A stretch of DNA of 64,000 nucleotides. It comes from Cyclina sinensis (taxonomy: Eukaryota; Mollusca; Bivalvia; Venerida; Veneridae). Positions within the stretch are counted from its first letter, which is position 1; every line of letters starts with the position of its first letter. Of the stretch, positions 26,057 to 37,199 are shown piece after piece. Where the stretch lies: the NCBI GenBank assembly GCA_012932295.1, contig JAAONU010000016.1:18691530-18755529 (forward strand), in the 5' to 3' direction. Below the pieces are notes generated by a model. The model was not told the DNA's origin and did no database searches. It saw only the letters and a program-made list of their open reading frames with translations. The position numbers were made by a program, and so were the translations under genes.

Positions 26057-26695
26057 CAATCTATCATTTGAAATCACCGTTTTCGAAATCCTTTTAAAAT
26101 ACGTTACAATCAGTTTAACTGTAATAAGAAAACATAAAATTTAATTGCTTCTCAATATAACTGCGATATTTATATGGATATAATGAACGTATTTATAATT
26201 TACTTATCAATATATAACTAACGCATATATTTGCAGGGTAAATAATTAGCCGGTAGTATATCTAAATGATTTTTTTTCTTTCTTCTCTAATTACGGGTTA
26301 CCTGTACAATCACCAACATATTTCATACTGATTATTCACCTTACTTTGAAGAAAAAAACAAAAACATAAATCTGAGCCGTTCAAAATCATTAACACGATA
26401 CGTTCTGATAATTTCCTTCCTATATGAGGTTTACCGTAAACACTGAGCCCTATACAACCATATCATTTCAGTTAGATATATGATCCTACTTCAGACTACC
26501 ACAAAGACTTTTGTTGACCCATGTTTGAGTTATAAACCCAGTTTCGTTTCAGTATGACCTGCGACAAAAGACGTTTGTGTTCTATCCGTATGATAAACGT
26601 ACATTTGTGCAGAAGTAACAGGGAATAAATTTAACATAATCGGATCAAAATACATTCTGTGATGATATGGCTATGTGACGAATCTAGAGAGATTA
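25576..26695. other. Region upstream of the transporter gene, with poly(T) tract
   Basis: A 37-nt T run occupies 26017-26053. It would be the poly(A) tail of a minus-strand retroposon, but no body was recognised. The transporter's promoter and any untranslated first exon probably lie here or further upstream; no TATA box can be assigned with confidence. Confidence 0.5.
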
Positions 26696-26699
26696 AACT

Positions 26700-26990
26700 G
26701 TCTGAGTCCTTGATGCAAACGATATACCGATTAAACTACATTTGAAATGTGGACGATATCGCAAACGATATATTAATTCAGACGCGGACGATAATGCGCA
26801 TATACGGCGACTAGAATTTCGTGAGAATGCTGACGATAATGCGCAATAGGAATTTCGTCCAGAGTACGGACAATAATGAGTATATGCGCCAATAATTTCA
26901 TCTAAAATGCGGAAGATAATGCGCATATACGGCAACTAGAATTTCGTGAGAATGCTGATGATAACGCGAAATATAGCGAATTGTAAATAT
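26700..26990. repeat. Degenerate tandem repeat, ~62/125 bp
   Basis: The block 'gcgga(c/a)gataatgcgcat' followed by 'atacggc(g/a)actagaattt' and 'cgtgagaatgctga' starts at 26784 and recurs at 26909 (125 bp period). Each copy is itself made of two diverged ~62 bp halves that share 'gataatgcgca' and 'aatttcgt/aatttcat'. About four half-units are visible. Confidence 0.75.
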
Positions 26991-29790
26991 AAGATCTTTT
27001 TTTTTAACTATGGACAATAAAGCACAAAGGACTGAAATAAAGGGTAAAGATGAACTATTATACTATGTCTTTTCGATTAGTTACATTGTTCTGTACAATA
27101 CGGAGATATTTAAGGATAAGTACACTTCTGGAAAAGACATATATCTAACTTTTTTTTAAATTATTTTTTGCTTTACAATGAGACGTTTGATAGTAAAAGT
27201 TTACTATGACTACTTTGCATTCATTGATGGATCTGTGACTTTCACTAACAGAATTAAAAACTTTGTCCGTGTTACACTAACGCGGGTCAAAGCCCTTTAT
27301 TAACGACCTTATAGCAGAATTAAACAATAGAATAAATAGTTGTTTTTTATCCAAGATATACACTTTTCAAAAGTGCTTTTCACTTTTCGATCACTGAATA
27401 AATAAATTAATTTCATCTCATTTCAAACTTAAAGATTGATTTATAAGCGGACAATACACAAACAACTGTAAACTTTCTGTTATTTATAGTTACACTTTAC
27501 AAATCATATATTGGTTTTATAAGAGTCTCTTCTTTTTCTTAATTATTATCTATTTTTGGATTTGAAATAAGAGTTATTTCCCTTAGAAAATATGACATCA
27601 ATTTCAAGGGGACGTTACTATTGCCGTTTGGCTCCCAACGTACTTTAGTAAAACAGTACGTCTGGTACATGCTTAAGATTGATTCTTAAAGCAGATGTTA
27701 ACGGGTAAACGTAAATCCGTGGACCATTTCTATATTTATAGCAATCAACTTCGTTTTCTGACTTTGTTAGAGCCAAATATTTTCTGGAGGTTTTTGTTAA
27801 ATAAGGCCTTCATGTTGATTACATTCGAAAATATTTTACCAAGTGTTCTGTAGATATTTATTTTAAACAGTCTTCCTTTAAAATGTCACTGTGGCGTTGA
27901 CCTTTGACCTGGTGACTCGAAAACTAAAAGTGGTCATATGCCAACCAGCATACAAAGTTTGAGAAGCCTGGTCTGATGCGTTCTTCAGACATTAAATGGA
28001 AACGGATGTGCTGTCTCGGTGGCCTTGACACTTCTAAGATACGCGTTACACTATACTATTTTAGTTTAAATTTAGCTATTCTTGCTAATATTTCTACTTT
28101 TTGAACATTTCAAAACATAAATTTGCTGAAGTAAGAGATGTAATCGAATGAAAGTAGTTTAAAGTATTTTTCAAGATTCGCCTCCCTCCTTCTGGCGTGA
28201 ACTGTTAAACTGAATATATATGCAAATGAAGAGAACAGAAGTAACGTCTATTTACCTATTGAGTATACGACAAAAGTATACGCTTAACAAAGGGCTTCTC
28301 TGTTGTATTTTCAAAATATAAAAAAATGATGTCTATGATTTATCAAATATTCATTCACAATCAGTCTTTAGATCCACAGTTTCAGTTTTATTAGCTATCA
28401 ATGTCGCATTCATTTGGATTGTGGTAGCACATTTTTATGCTCCTTTTCCTTTTATTTCATTAAAGGAGAAGCACATAGTTTGACGCAATAATTTTGATAC
28501 CATCTCTGACGCTCGTAACATTGCTGTTATTTTATAGGTTTCAGGAAAAAAATTATTTTCACAAAAAAGAAAAAAAAAATTCGATTGAGCAAAATCACTG
28601 ATTTTCCATTTCAACTAGATCGTATAATCAACACGTTTTGGATTTTACAATGAGTAAGAAGTCCTCTGTGGATTTCTTTTCAAATCAAAGCAAAAAGAAG
28701 TTTTCTACATTGTCATATATAAAGACAACAGTATTTGCATTTTCACTTACGTTGAAATACCTCAAATAAAGCTAGTAGAAACAGTATCATAGTAAGATTC
28801 TTAATTATTCCATTCCATATGACAGAATAATTAACTTGTGTAAAAATGATAAGTTGTACCCTTTTTTTTCAACGTAACTTAAAAGTTTGTCTGAAATCGC
28901 TTGATGCATGCAATAGAAATTAAAAATTATCGCCCATAAATTAACTTTAAAAAACAGAAATACTGTACGGGTTTTGAGAGTTATTTGTCTATTTGTTATT
29001 TGAAATTATTAAAACAAAATCGTACTAATCAATGCAAAAAGGTAGATCTTCGCGAATGACTTATCACTCGCCATGTGAAGTCTTTACGGCTTTTTTTACA
29101 ATTTTGGTGCTCTTTTCACAGCAATATCAACAGCAAAAGATATCATATATATTATGAAAATGATAAAAAAAATAAGAAAAAAGAAACATCTGCTCGAGCA
29201 TATCTCTCTATTGTTGTCTACATCAAGTACTAGTATTCAAAATTGATCACATGGCACTGACGGCTCGTTTTACGGATATAGGCGGAATACGTTCGGTATT
29301 CCGAAGCAATTTAAGACCGGTTGGTCATAAAATATAATTGACAATTTCATCCTGATATATCTCAAGCACATCTTGCAATCCACGAAAAATAACCATGCAG
29401 ACAGGATTTTGATTATGTTTTTAAGCTTCCTTGAGTTTTTATTTTGGTTTATCTTTTAAGACTGATTACGGTCAGTGTTATAACTTTAAACCCATTTGGT
29501 GAACAGAAGGACTTTCAAAATAATGTGGGGTTTTTTTTCATATTCGAAACTACTACGTAAACATTTGGAAGCTGATTTCTAACACATTGACTGTAAGTTA
29601 GGCAGAAAATAAGACTGTTATAAGCCTGTTATACTGACAAGGTATGCTTAATCGTGCTAGAACATTAAACTTATTTCACTGATTTAACGTGGTTTAATAC
29701 AGTCCAGCCCGCTCACTGTAACAATTTTCATATCAAAACAAAAATTTGAAACAAAATATAAAGAACATGTTATATCATATATATTTGAAC
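26991..29790. other. Mostly gene-free sequence
   Basis: No supported gene. One dispersed-repeat-like patch is listed separately (27880-28030). Poly(A)-rich and poly(T)-rich tracts are scattered through it. Confidence 0.5.
27880..28030. repeat. Fragment of a mollusc-type dispersed repeat
   Basis: The text 'gttgacctttgacctggtga' followed by 'gtggtcatatgccaaccag' and 'aagtttgagaagcctggtct' matches my memory of an intergenic repeat frequent in bivalves, in which 'gaccttgacctttgacc' precedes a 'catgatcaatgt...aagtttcatgatcc' block. It is only a fragment. The identification is by pattern memory. Confidence 0.4.
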
Positions 29791-29794
29791 TTAC

Positions 29795-29969
29795 CAATTT
29801 CTCTTCGATTTGGGAAATTAGCTCTTGCAATTCAATCACATCCGCTCCATGGCTACTCCTTGAGTTTATACTAGTAGGTGAACAGAAAAGGCAGAATGGG
29901 GGACACACGCCCCCGCATCTTGGGTCCGGCGTTTCACCCCTCGACTACAGTCCTCCAATTTACTGTTAA
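29795..29969 (-). CDS. Candidate internal coding exon (Cys-rich then coiled-coil-like)
   Basis: On the minus strand a pyrimidine-rich tract and AG acceptor (...cgaattacag, exon from 29969) precede this stretch, and a consensus donor TTG|GTAAGTTC ends it at 29795. From about 29947 one frame is open and encodes a Cys cluster, CGGVCPPFCLFC, then ADVIELQELISQIEEKL, which has heptad-like spacing of a coiled coil. A stop (TAG) lies in that frame just inside the acceptor, so either a second acceptor at 29944 is used or the exon is partly non-coding. No homologue is recognised and neighbouring exons were not found. It could also be a fragment of a mobile-element protein. Confidence 0.35.
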
Positions 29970-30560
29970 CTGTAATTCGAAAGAAAAGGAGGAAACTTCT
30001 TGAATGATTTTGATCTTTGTTTTAAAAAAAAACTGATAAACCTAATAGATACGACCAACATAACATTCAAAATACTTTACCCTGTGCCTCTGATTGAAGT
30101 GTAATAACCCGGTTTATCAAGGCAAAGTCTTGTTTATTATAGAGTTTTTAAAGTAACAATCCTAGGAAGCGGGCAAGACTAGGGTCGGTTCGAACCCGAT
30201 AGACCGAAATCTATCGTAGACCGGAAGAGAAATAAAAGGAATCGGCTAAGTGCTTGTTCACAATTAGACTGAACACGGACACAAGGTGATCAGAAAGTTT
30301 TCAGTGACCTCGACTTTGGAAATAGAACGTTTCAGGAAAGACTAACACAATCAACTGACGAGTGTTTATTTAAATTCCTTGATTTTATTACTAACATCTA
30401 TTTATTTTATGATTAGAAAACGAAGTGATTTAGAAAATGGAAATATAATATTTGAAGCTTTTCTTAAATTTAACACTTGTGTGTTTGATTTCAAAGACTA
30501 ACGTCTATAAATCAACATTACTGTGTAATGCAGAAACAAAATTAATCTAACAAATCATCT

Positions 30561-31015
30561 TCATAATCCAGAAACTTCTCTTCTCTGATACAAGTGTATT
30601 AAATTTTCCCTCGCCTTCTCAATCCACTGTTGCCTTTCTGTTTCTTTCTGTTCCTTCTCCCTTTCCTTCTCCTCATATCTCATCTGCCTAGTGGGAGGTC
30701 GATATATAAGAGTTTCCCTGGGTGCTTTATAATATGCATTTACGATCGAGACTTGAGAAGATAGGTGAGAAGCACCGAATCTTAATGTATGTTTCCGAGC
30801 ATCATAATTACGGAAAATAATAAACCCGGAAGACAGGCACCGTAGAACTCGATTGAATGGCTTGTGGGTACGATACCAGTGCTAGCTAAACTTATTATAA
30901 GTATAGAAAAACCCAGTGTTACATGTGGGCACCGGACAAGCAGCTCCTTGCATCGGGAAGAATGCTCGATATGTATCGTCTTGTAAAAGCTGTGCATGAG
31001 CCATGTTGAAATAAA
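30561..31015 (-). pseudogene. Terminal exon of a C2H2-like / coiled-coil protein with an in-frame TAG
   Basis: An acceptor (T-rich tract then CAG) opens the exon at 31015. From the ATG at 31004 the frame runs 146 codons to TGA at 30561-30563, interrupted only by TAG at codon 41 (30882-30884). Just before the stop is CPVPTCNTGFFYTYNKFS and just after it HWYRTHKP: together a Cys-x4-Cys-x12-His-x4-His zinc-finger-like pattern bridged by the TAG. The C-terminal half is strongly coding-like: RETLIYRPPTRQMRYEEKER, then a charged E/K/Q-rich helix ending NLIHLYQRREVSGL. A CAG-to-TAG transition (Gln to stop) explains the break most simply. Upstream exons were not located; the ATG may be internal. Function unknown; probably a nucleic-acid-binding or mobile-element-related protein. 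Confidence 0.55.
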
Positions 31016-31020
31016 CTGAA

Positions 31021-31679
31021 AAAAAACAACTAAGGTTTAAAATATCAACTTCTTTTACATAAACTAAAAGTGTAGGAATTGGTAAGCTAAAGTTTAAATA
31101 CATTATTTGACTAATAGTAAATATAATTTCTTTCATAGAACTTGTTATTTGAAAATGTCAGAGTTTATTTTCTTTTCTTCTTCTTTATTTTGTTTCTATC
31201 TATTCAGTTAACAAAATTCCAGCTGAGTTCATCTCGATATTCTCGTGCCATTTTGTCTATATAAGCAAGTGCTCAACGTTACTGTATTAGTTGATTTGGT
31301 GCTGGCCTTCTCAAGTCAGTACATCTAAGGATTTCAGCCTTAATTTGATAAAGACGTAAGTCTTTGAAATCAAACACAGAGACACTTGGGATAAAGAAAT
31401 AGTACTTGTTTCACAAATGCCAAGACATAAGGCACTCATATACCAAGTTTGGTACCTGTCTGAGAACGTTACAATAATTGCTCAAATTCACTGAAAAACC
31501 TTATAAATATAAAGATATAAATGTTTGTCAGATGTAAACATTCAACACGCGTTGATTTTACATCACGTATTTTTCTCGTTCAATGTATATCACATAGAAT
31601 ACTGATGTCATGCGACGCAGAAACGATTTATCTTTACGTTCATGTAACTCAAAATACCTGTACATGATTTGTATAATTT
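31021..31679. other. Gene-free sequence
   Basis: No supported exon. A short frame on the minus strand near 31225-31270 (ATG then 14 codons) is not convincing. Confidence 0.45.
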
Positions 31680-32091
31680 TGGTACAGGTCCCTAGACAAT
31701 GGTAAACATCAAACATCTAAATTCCAGGCCTTATGGTTTCTGACAAGAAAAATCTAAAAATTTTGATGATACTACAAACAAAATATCTAAGCTCTAGGTA
31801 TTATGACTTCAGACAAGAAGACATGTGTCCCTAAATAACTATGTAAAATCAAGTTACACAGATGGAGGGGCAAATTTTTATCAGGAGCCACTATTTGTAC
31901 AATCTTGGTAGTCAAGTGGACGATGGTAAACACCAAATATCTAAGTTCTTATAATTACTGTTTCCGACAAGATAATTTTTTACGTGTTTTTCCTACATAA
32001 GTCTATGTAAAATCAAGTGACCGATTCTGATCCCGTAGTCAAGTTTAATACGATTTTGATAGAGGTCCAGATATCTATAAACTATATATCT
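31680..32091. repeat. Dispersed mollusc-type repeat, 5' portion (interrupted by the LINE)
   Basis: Internally repetitive: 'aaacatctaaatt', 'aaatatctaagct' and 'aaatatctaagtt', each followed by a 'ttatg..t.tctgacaag'-like block, recur about every 80-150 bp, and 'ctatgtaaaatcaagt' occurs twice (near 31842 and 32006). The same kind of unit resumes at 34171 with 'tatatctaagctcaaggtcc', indicating one repeat split by the LINE insertion. Confidence 0.6.
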
Positions 32092-34170
32092 TTACATAAA
32101 AAAGGGGATATAAATGTACCTGAAAACTATAGGGGGATAACTTTACTAAGTGTTTTTGGCAAGTTGTTCACAAAAGTTGTTAATAATAGATTAAACAAAT
32201 GGGCAGAGGAATATTTTGTATATGTTGAATCACAGGCAGGTTTCAGGAGTAAAATGAGTACTGTAGATAATGTTTTTGTATTGAACGCTTTAATTAATCA
32301 TTTTTTAAATGAAAATAAGAAGATGTTTGTATGTTATGTTGATTTTACAAAAGCTTTCGATTATCTTGTCAGAGAGAACATATTTTATAAACTTATACAA
32401 TATGGGATAAGAGGAAAAATTTTGAATGTGATCCATTCATTATACAGTAATATAAAATCAAGAGTTAAACATAATAATGAATTAAGTGAACCGTTTGAAT
32501 GTCACTTGGGGGTGTTTCAAGGAGACTGTTTATCGCCTTTAATTTTTTCCCTCTATGTTAATGACCTTGAGGATTATATGGTACTTAATGGATGTGAAGG
32601 TATTGATGTTGGGTTATTCAAATTATTTCTTTTGCTCTATGCAGATGATATAGTAATTTTTGCCGAAACTGAAAAGGGTCTTCAAAAAGGGTTAGATACA
32701 TTACAAAAGTACTGTGACAGATGGAGATTAGTCGTTAATGTCAACAAAACAAAAATAATGATATTTAGAAAAAATGGTAGAATAAGAAGAAATTTAAAAT
32801 TTTATTATAATAACTCAGAAGTTGAGATTGTTTCAAAGTTTACTTACCTAGGCATAGTGTTTACACCTGGAGGATCATTTAATTTAACAATAGAAGTACT
32901 TTGTGGACAAGCTCTTAAAGGTATATTTAAGTTAAAAACTATGTTAAACAAGTTTCCTGATATAACAGTTAGTCATCGGTTAGAGCTTTTTGATAAACTT
33001 ATAGTGCCAATTCTCAATTATGGCTCAGAAGTATGGGGCTACCTGGAAGCCTGCAAAATAGAATCGGTTCACTTACAATACATGAAACAATTACTTGGAG
33101 TAAGATTACAAACCCAGAACAATCTTATTTATGGAGAACTAGGTCGATTTCCTCTTCAGATTCACAGAGTTATTTCCGTTGTACGTTACTGGTTAAAAAT
33201 CATTACATTAGAGGATAGAAAATACGCTAAAATCGCATATAAAATAATGCTAACTGATTTACAGAGATATCCGAATAGAAAGAACTGGATATTTTATGTT
33301 AAACAGATTCTAGAAAATTATGGTTTCAATGAAGTTTGGATTAACCAAGGTGTGGGAAATACAAATATATTTTTAAGCCTTTTCAAACAAAGAGTAAAAG
33401 ACAATTTTATTCAAAATTGGAATGATCAGTTAAGAAACTCCACTAGGGCATCAACTTACATCCTTTTTGCTGATTTTGGTTTTAGTCGATACCTTGATAT
33501 TATTCCAGTTATTAAGTATAGATACGCTTTAACAAGACTTAGAACATCCAGTCATAGGTTAGAAATAGAAATAGGACGTTGGACAAAACCTCATGTAACG
33601 CCAAGATCTGAACGTAAATGTCAACTTTGTAAAAGTTTAGAGGATGAATTTCATTTTATTCTAGAATGCCCTCTTTACAATGAATTTAGATTAAAATATA
33701 TAAAAAAGTACTATTGGAAAAGACCAAACATCCCAAAATTTATAGATTTATTTACATCTGAAAACCATAAAGAAATAAGAAATTTATCGATGTTCATTTT
33801 TCATAGTATGAAAAAAAGGGACGACATATTTTACCTTAGGCAATAAACCCAGTTTACAACTTTTATTTATTTTTACTGAAAAACTACAATGTTTACAATA
33901 AAATATAAAGTAGATTTATTAATAATTAAATATTGTTTATGTAATTTTTGATACACTTTTCTCCCAGATGTAACTACTTTAAACAATTATGTCCTTTAAA
34001 TGTTTAGTTTTAAAAACAGAGACCTTAGATATCTAAGGAACCTGTTATAAATGATGGTACCTCAAGGCATGCCATTAACCGGATTTATGTGATTTCTGTA
34101 AATTTGTTTTGTTTGTATGTATATGAATGCTCATGGACTGTATTGTCTTTTGCATAATAAACTCTCTCTT
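32092..34170 (+). mobile_element. 5'-truncated non-LTR retrotransposon (LINE) insertion
   Basis: The element starts directly inside the reverse transcriptase frame near 32092 and ends near 34170 after a 3' UTR of about 320 bp finishing 'gcataataaactctctctt'. The 7-mer TATATCT abuts both ends (32085-32091 and 34171-34177) and is the likely target-site duplication. 5' truncation with loss of the endonuclease region is typical of incomplete target-primed reverse transcription. There is no long poly(A) tail. Flanking halves belong to one dispersed repeat, so this is a nested insertion. Confidence 0.8.
32095..33846 (+). CDS. LINE reverse transcriptase, 5'-truncated but open
   Basis: Reverse transcriptase of a non-LTR retrotransposon, about 584 codons from the truncation point to TAA with no stop or frameshift. 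Core motifs in order: NYRGITLLSVFGKLF at the start, FRSKMSTVDNVFVLNALI, motif A YVDFTKAFDYL, motif B FQGDCLSPLIFSLYVNDLE, and motif C LLYADDIVIFAE with the YADD catalytic pair about 190 residues in. The C-terminal region ends in a Cys/His pattern CQLCKSLEDEFHFILEC, as in related LINE ORF2 C-termini. The apurinic endonuclease domain that should precede the reverse transcriptase is absent. The frame can be read upstream to about 32017, but that sequence belongs to the interrupted repeat. The clade is not assigned (Jockey-, RTE- or CR1-like remain possible). The copy cannot mobilise itself; its intact frame implies recent insertion. Confidence 0.9.
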   Translation, partial: HKKGDINVPENYRGITLLSVFGKLFTKVVNNRLNKWAEEYFVYVESQAGFRSKMSTVDNVFVLNALINHFLNENKKMFVCYVDFTKAFDYLVRENIFYKLIQYGIRGKILNVIHSLYSNIKSRVKHNNELSEPFECHLGVFQGDCLSPLIFSLYVNDLEDYMVLNGCEGIDVGLFKLFLLLYADDIVIFAETEKGLQKGLDTLQKYCDRWRLVVNVNKTKIMIFRKNGRIRRNLKFYYNNSEVEIVSKFTYLGIVFTPGGSFNLTIEVLCGQALKGIFKLKTMLNKFPDITVSHRLELFDKLIVPILNYGSEVWGYLEACKIESVHLQYMKQLLGVRLQTQNNLIYGELGRFPLQIHRVISVVRYWLKIITLEDRKYAKIAYKIMLTDLQRYPNRKNWIFYVKQILENYGFNEVWINQGVGNTNIFLSLFKQRVKDNFIQNWNDQLRNSTRASTYILFADFGFSRYLDIIPVIKYRYALTRLRTSSHRLEIEIGRWTKPHVTPRSERKCQLCKSLEDEFHFILECPLYNEFRLKYIKKYYWKRPNIPKFIDLFTSENHKEIRNLSMFIFHSMKKRDDIFYLRQ

Positions 34171-34442
34171 TATATCTAAGCTCAAGGTCCAGTGGTTTCC
34201 GACAGGAAGGTTTTTTCCCCTTTCAGTTGCCATGACAAGCCAGAGTTCTGCATGGAATTCCAGTTTTATACGATTTTAAAAGGGGACCATACAAATATCA
34301 TTCCTATGAAGTTTTATTGCAATTTGACAAATGGTATAGGAGGAGATATTGTTTGAAGTTAATTGTGGACGACGGACGGACGTACGACAAACAAAACAGC
34401 ATACATAAAGCTACAACTGAGTTTGGGTCAGGTGAGCTAAAA
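34171..34442. repeat. Dispersed mollusc-type repeat, 3' portion
   Basis: Continues the repeat cut by the LINE: 'aagctcaaggtccagtggtt', 'tccgacagg', then 'gtggacgacggacggacg' and the terminus 'gtcaggtgagctaaaa'. I recall the closing 'caggtgagctaaaa' as a common end of bivalve intergenic repeats. Confidence 0.6.
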
Positions 34443-34609
34443 ATGTTTATTGCTTATGCTCTGAGAGTTATATCATCTCAAAGAGAATCATATTTTCATG
34501 GTCATTTTTGGTAAAATTTTAGATAAGTCAATGTAAGTTCAAGACTGTAATCAATGTAAATTATTTCAAATAAAGTTCAACAAAATCAACAGGGAAAAGT
34601 GCAAACGGC

Positions 34610-34690
34610 ATGAACTAGGTCCAAAGAACCCCGTGACACCAGTCCGTAGCTTTACCACCTGAGCTAGTCTTGCGTTCGCTGAGGTTCTAC
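34610..34690 (-). repeat. tRNA-like sequence (probable SINE head)
   Basis: The minus strand carries TAGCTCAGGTGGTAAAGC, a good Pol III A box (TRGCNNAGYNGG), followed about 20 nt later by GGGGTTCTTTGGACC, an imperfect B box (GGTTCRANNCC). No complete tRNA cloverleaf or CCA-adjacent acceptor stem can be drawn. This is therefore more likely a tRNA-derived SINE head than a working tRNA gene. Confidence 0.45.
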
Positions 34691-36345
34691 CTAACGCCGC
34701 CAAAACAGATTGCAGGCGCATTCAAACAAGTTGATTGATTTTATTGTAAGAAAGAAATCAATCAAATTCCAATAAACAGATAAACGAAAGATCTATTCGC
34801 AACGCCGACTTTTACTGTCGAAGTTAAAAAAATGATGAATTTTTCCTATTAGTAAAAATACACGTAAGTTTTACCTTTCTGTTACCATTTCAAGATCATA
34901 ACGTTGTAGCATCATTCTCCTTTTCGTCAATTTTATGGCACAAACTACCTAATTTATAGAGCCATAGCCTGTGATATAGCGCACCAACAACATCTATACA
35001 GGTAAATGTTTAAAAAAATCAAGAAAACAGCAAAGGTCCGTGTATAAAATGGATGTCTTATTTGTCTTCCACTGTTTGTTTACCGTTAGCCCTTGACACA
35101 TCCTTCAGGCTTGAAAGTTCGAGAAGCACGTGTATCACGTCAAACTGGGAAATCAGTTTATTGGCCCGGAAATTAAAAAAAAAAGGAACTATGTCTCGCG
35201 ATAAGCGTACTATGTGTTGGTTAATAAAACTAATACAATAAAGAGGGAATTGTACACTACCTGAAACTTTAAGAAAATATTATGTGTTATTTTACTTGTC
35301 TCCAGAGGTATTACCCTTTTCAAATTATTAAATTTTCAACAAGACACAAAGTCAAGAAGGACTTGAATTACTAAACTTCTACTAACAATCCTACCTTCTT
35401 GATTCATTCACATTATACAGTGAAGTAAAGATCTCTTAATGCTCTACGTGTGTTAGTATCTTAACTTTTCTGTTTCACCGCATTGCAGAAACTAAATATT
35501 ATATGATAATTAAAGGTTAATTTTACATTATTTGAACTATTGCAGAACTGTAGTTTTTTCCAAATCAGAGTGAACATGCACTTGAACTATGCTTTGTCAC
35601 CACAACTATGAAATGTTAACACAACATTTAATAAACATTACATGTTTTATCCTGGAAAAGCCTAGATAGTTTTGCTGGTCATGTACTAGCAACCTTAGGA
35701 CAGTATCAAACTTTTATCTGAAATTACGTATTTTAGATATTGTAAACAAAAGCTTCTCACAGGCAAATTTTCGACAATTACATGTTTTTTTTTCATTACC
35801 ATTTTCCACATTTAAATTGTCGTTTTGTTAAGTTAGTTATACGTTCCTCGATTTTTTATGAACGAGTTTTGTGTGTGTGTGCGTGTGTGTCACTACTTAA
35901 TTTATATTTTGATGCTTTACACCACAACAGAAGATGTATTAGGGCGATAAAGCGCATTAACTCGCTAATAATTGGTGACGTTACCTTTAGCAATATGATT
36001 TTTCAATCTGACAAGTAGTGGAGGGTGTGGGGGCTGGGTGCAAACGATAACCCTCGCTGCCTATTAGAACTTTACAGCGAATAACCATTTGAAGTACAAT
36101 ACACATAATGCAACTGAGCAAGACAACATATATACATATATTGAAACGTTATAAATGTTCCTTGTATAGTACGTTATAAGAAAAAGATTGTTTCAGAAAT
36201 AACAACTTTTATGTCTATTATACCATTTTAATTCTCGGTAGCGCTTTCAATGTTTTATAATATGTATTCAGCAGAACTGGTTGACATTCACATAAGATTT
36301 TATAACAGCATTTCATTCTCATATGTTTATGTGAATGTCAACAAT
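34691..36345. other. Gene-free sequence with a GT microsatellite
   Basis: A (GT)n tract with one interruption lies at about 35870-35890. No coding exon was recognised. Confidence 0.5.
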
Positions 36346-36350
36346 ATATG

Positions 36351-36860
36351 CATCCACCCTGACTAACCAGCTACGCTCCGCGAACGGCACTACGCCGCGA
36401 TCACGGCATATGCAACGCTCGTAACCGGCATAACCGGTGTCAACGTAGAATATTTTTGAGGGTCAGGTAAGAAAATTTCAGAATTTTTACTAGATTTTAA
36501 AATGATAGCCTAACAGTTAGGCTCATACGGCTGCCAAGTCATGGAACTTTATGTTTCTAGTCTCCTCAGCGTCCAGGACTTTGTAGTTTGTTCAATCATT
36601 CGTGAGAATGGACCGATATATGATGCGAAATGTTGTGCAATAACGGTTCAAACGTACATTTCCTGGGTTAAGCTGAAGTATAGTGAAGAACTTTGATTGC
36701 ATAGAATTATCGGGATAAGATAGAAACTCAGTGTGGAATTTAAATGTATTGAATCTGTAGTTTGCATGTTTTATTTTTAAAAATGTGAGGCCACGTACCG
36801 TACACCGGCACCTTCATTTTGCTACGCTGCGTAGCACGGCATTTTATGCGATCATATATT
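36351..36860 (+). mobile_element. Dispersed ~500 bp repeat, copy 1
   Basis: A second copy of this sequence occurs in reverse orientation at 49101-49607. Shared landmarks are 'ctgactaaccagctacgctc' at one end, 'gtcaacgtagaatatttttg', 'atagcctaacagttaggctc' (which contains a short hairpin), 'gtcctggact'-type text near the middle, 'cggttcaaacgtac', and 'cggtgtacgg'-type text (reverse strand) at the other end. Both termini are CpG-rich, unlike the flanks. No coding frame and no convincing terminal inverted repeat. A non-autonomous element of unknown class. Confidence 0.75.
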
Positions 36861-37199
36861 GCTAACTGCGAACTCCACACCAAACATTTGATGGTTCCAG
36901 GAACAGATTCGAGAGTCTGTCTATAAGCTAAAAGCTTCCTACACAATCAAACTGAAATAAATTTTGTATTAACTAAACATTTGATGGTCAGAATAGTTCG
37001 GGATGGTTTTTTCAGGCATTATTCTGACATCAAACTCTTTATTGGCTTCTTATAATAAACAAAACAGAGAAAAACGTCCAAGTCAGATATTCTTACGTGT
37101 ATAAATATTGGTCTATATGGACTTAATCCTAAGTATAATAAATCAATGCCTTGTTTGCATTTTGAGTTTTGTTATTTTTTATCAAAATTTAGCTTATAC
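36861..37199. other. Spacer
   Basis: No gene or repeat recognised. Confidence 0.45.

Noticed and set aside
30165..30230. tRNA/SINE from 'ggttcgaaccc'
   Set aside because: The 11-mer is itself a palindrome that mimics a B box; no A box at a suitable distance on either strand.
32017..32094. Upstream extension of the LINE reverse transcriptase frame
   Set aside because: This part derives from the interrupted dispersed repeat; the first codon is not ATG and the match to reverse transcriptases starts only after about 26 codons.
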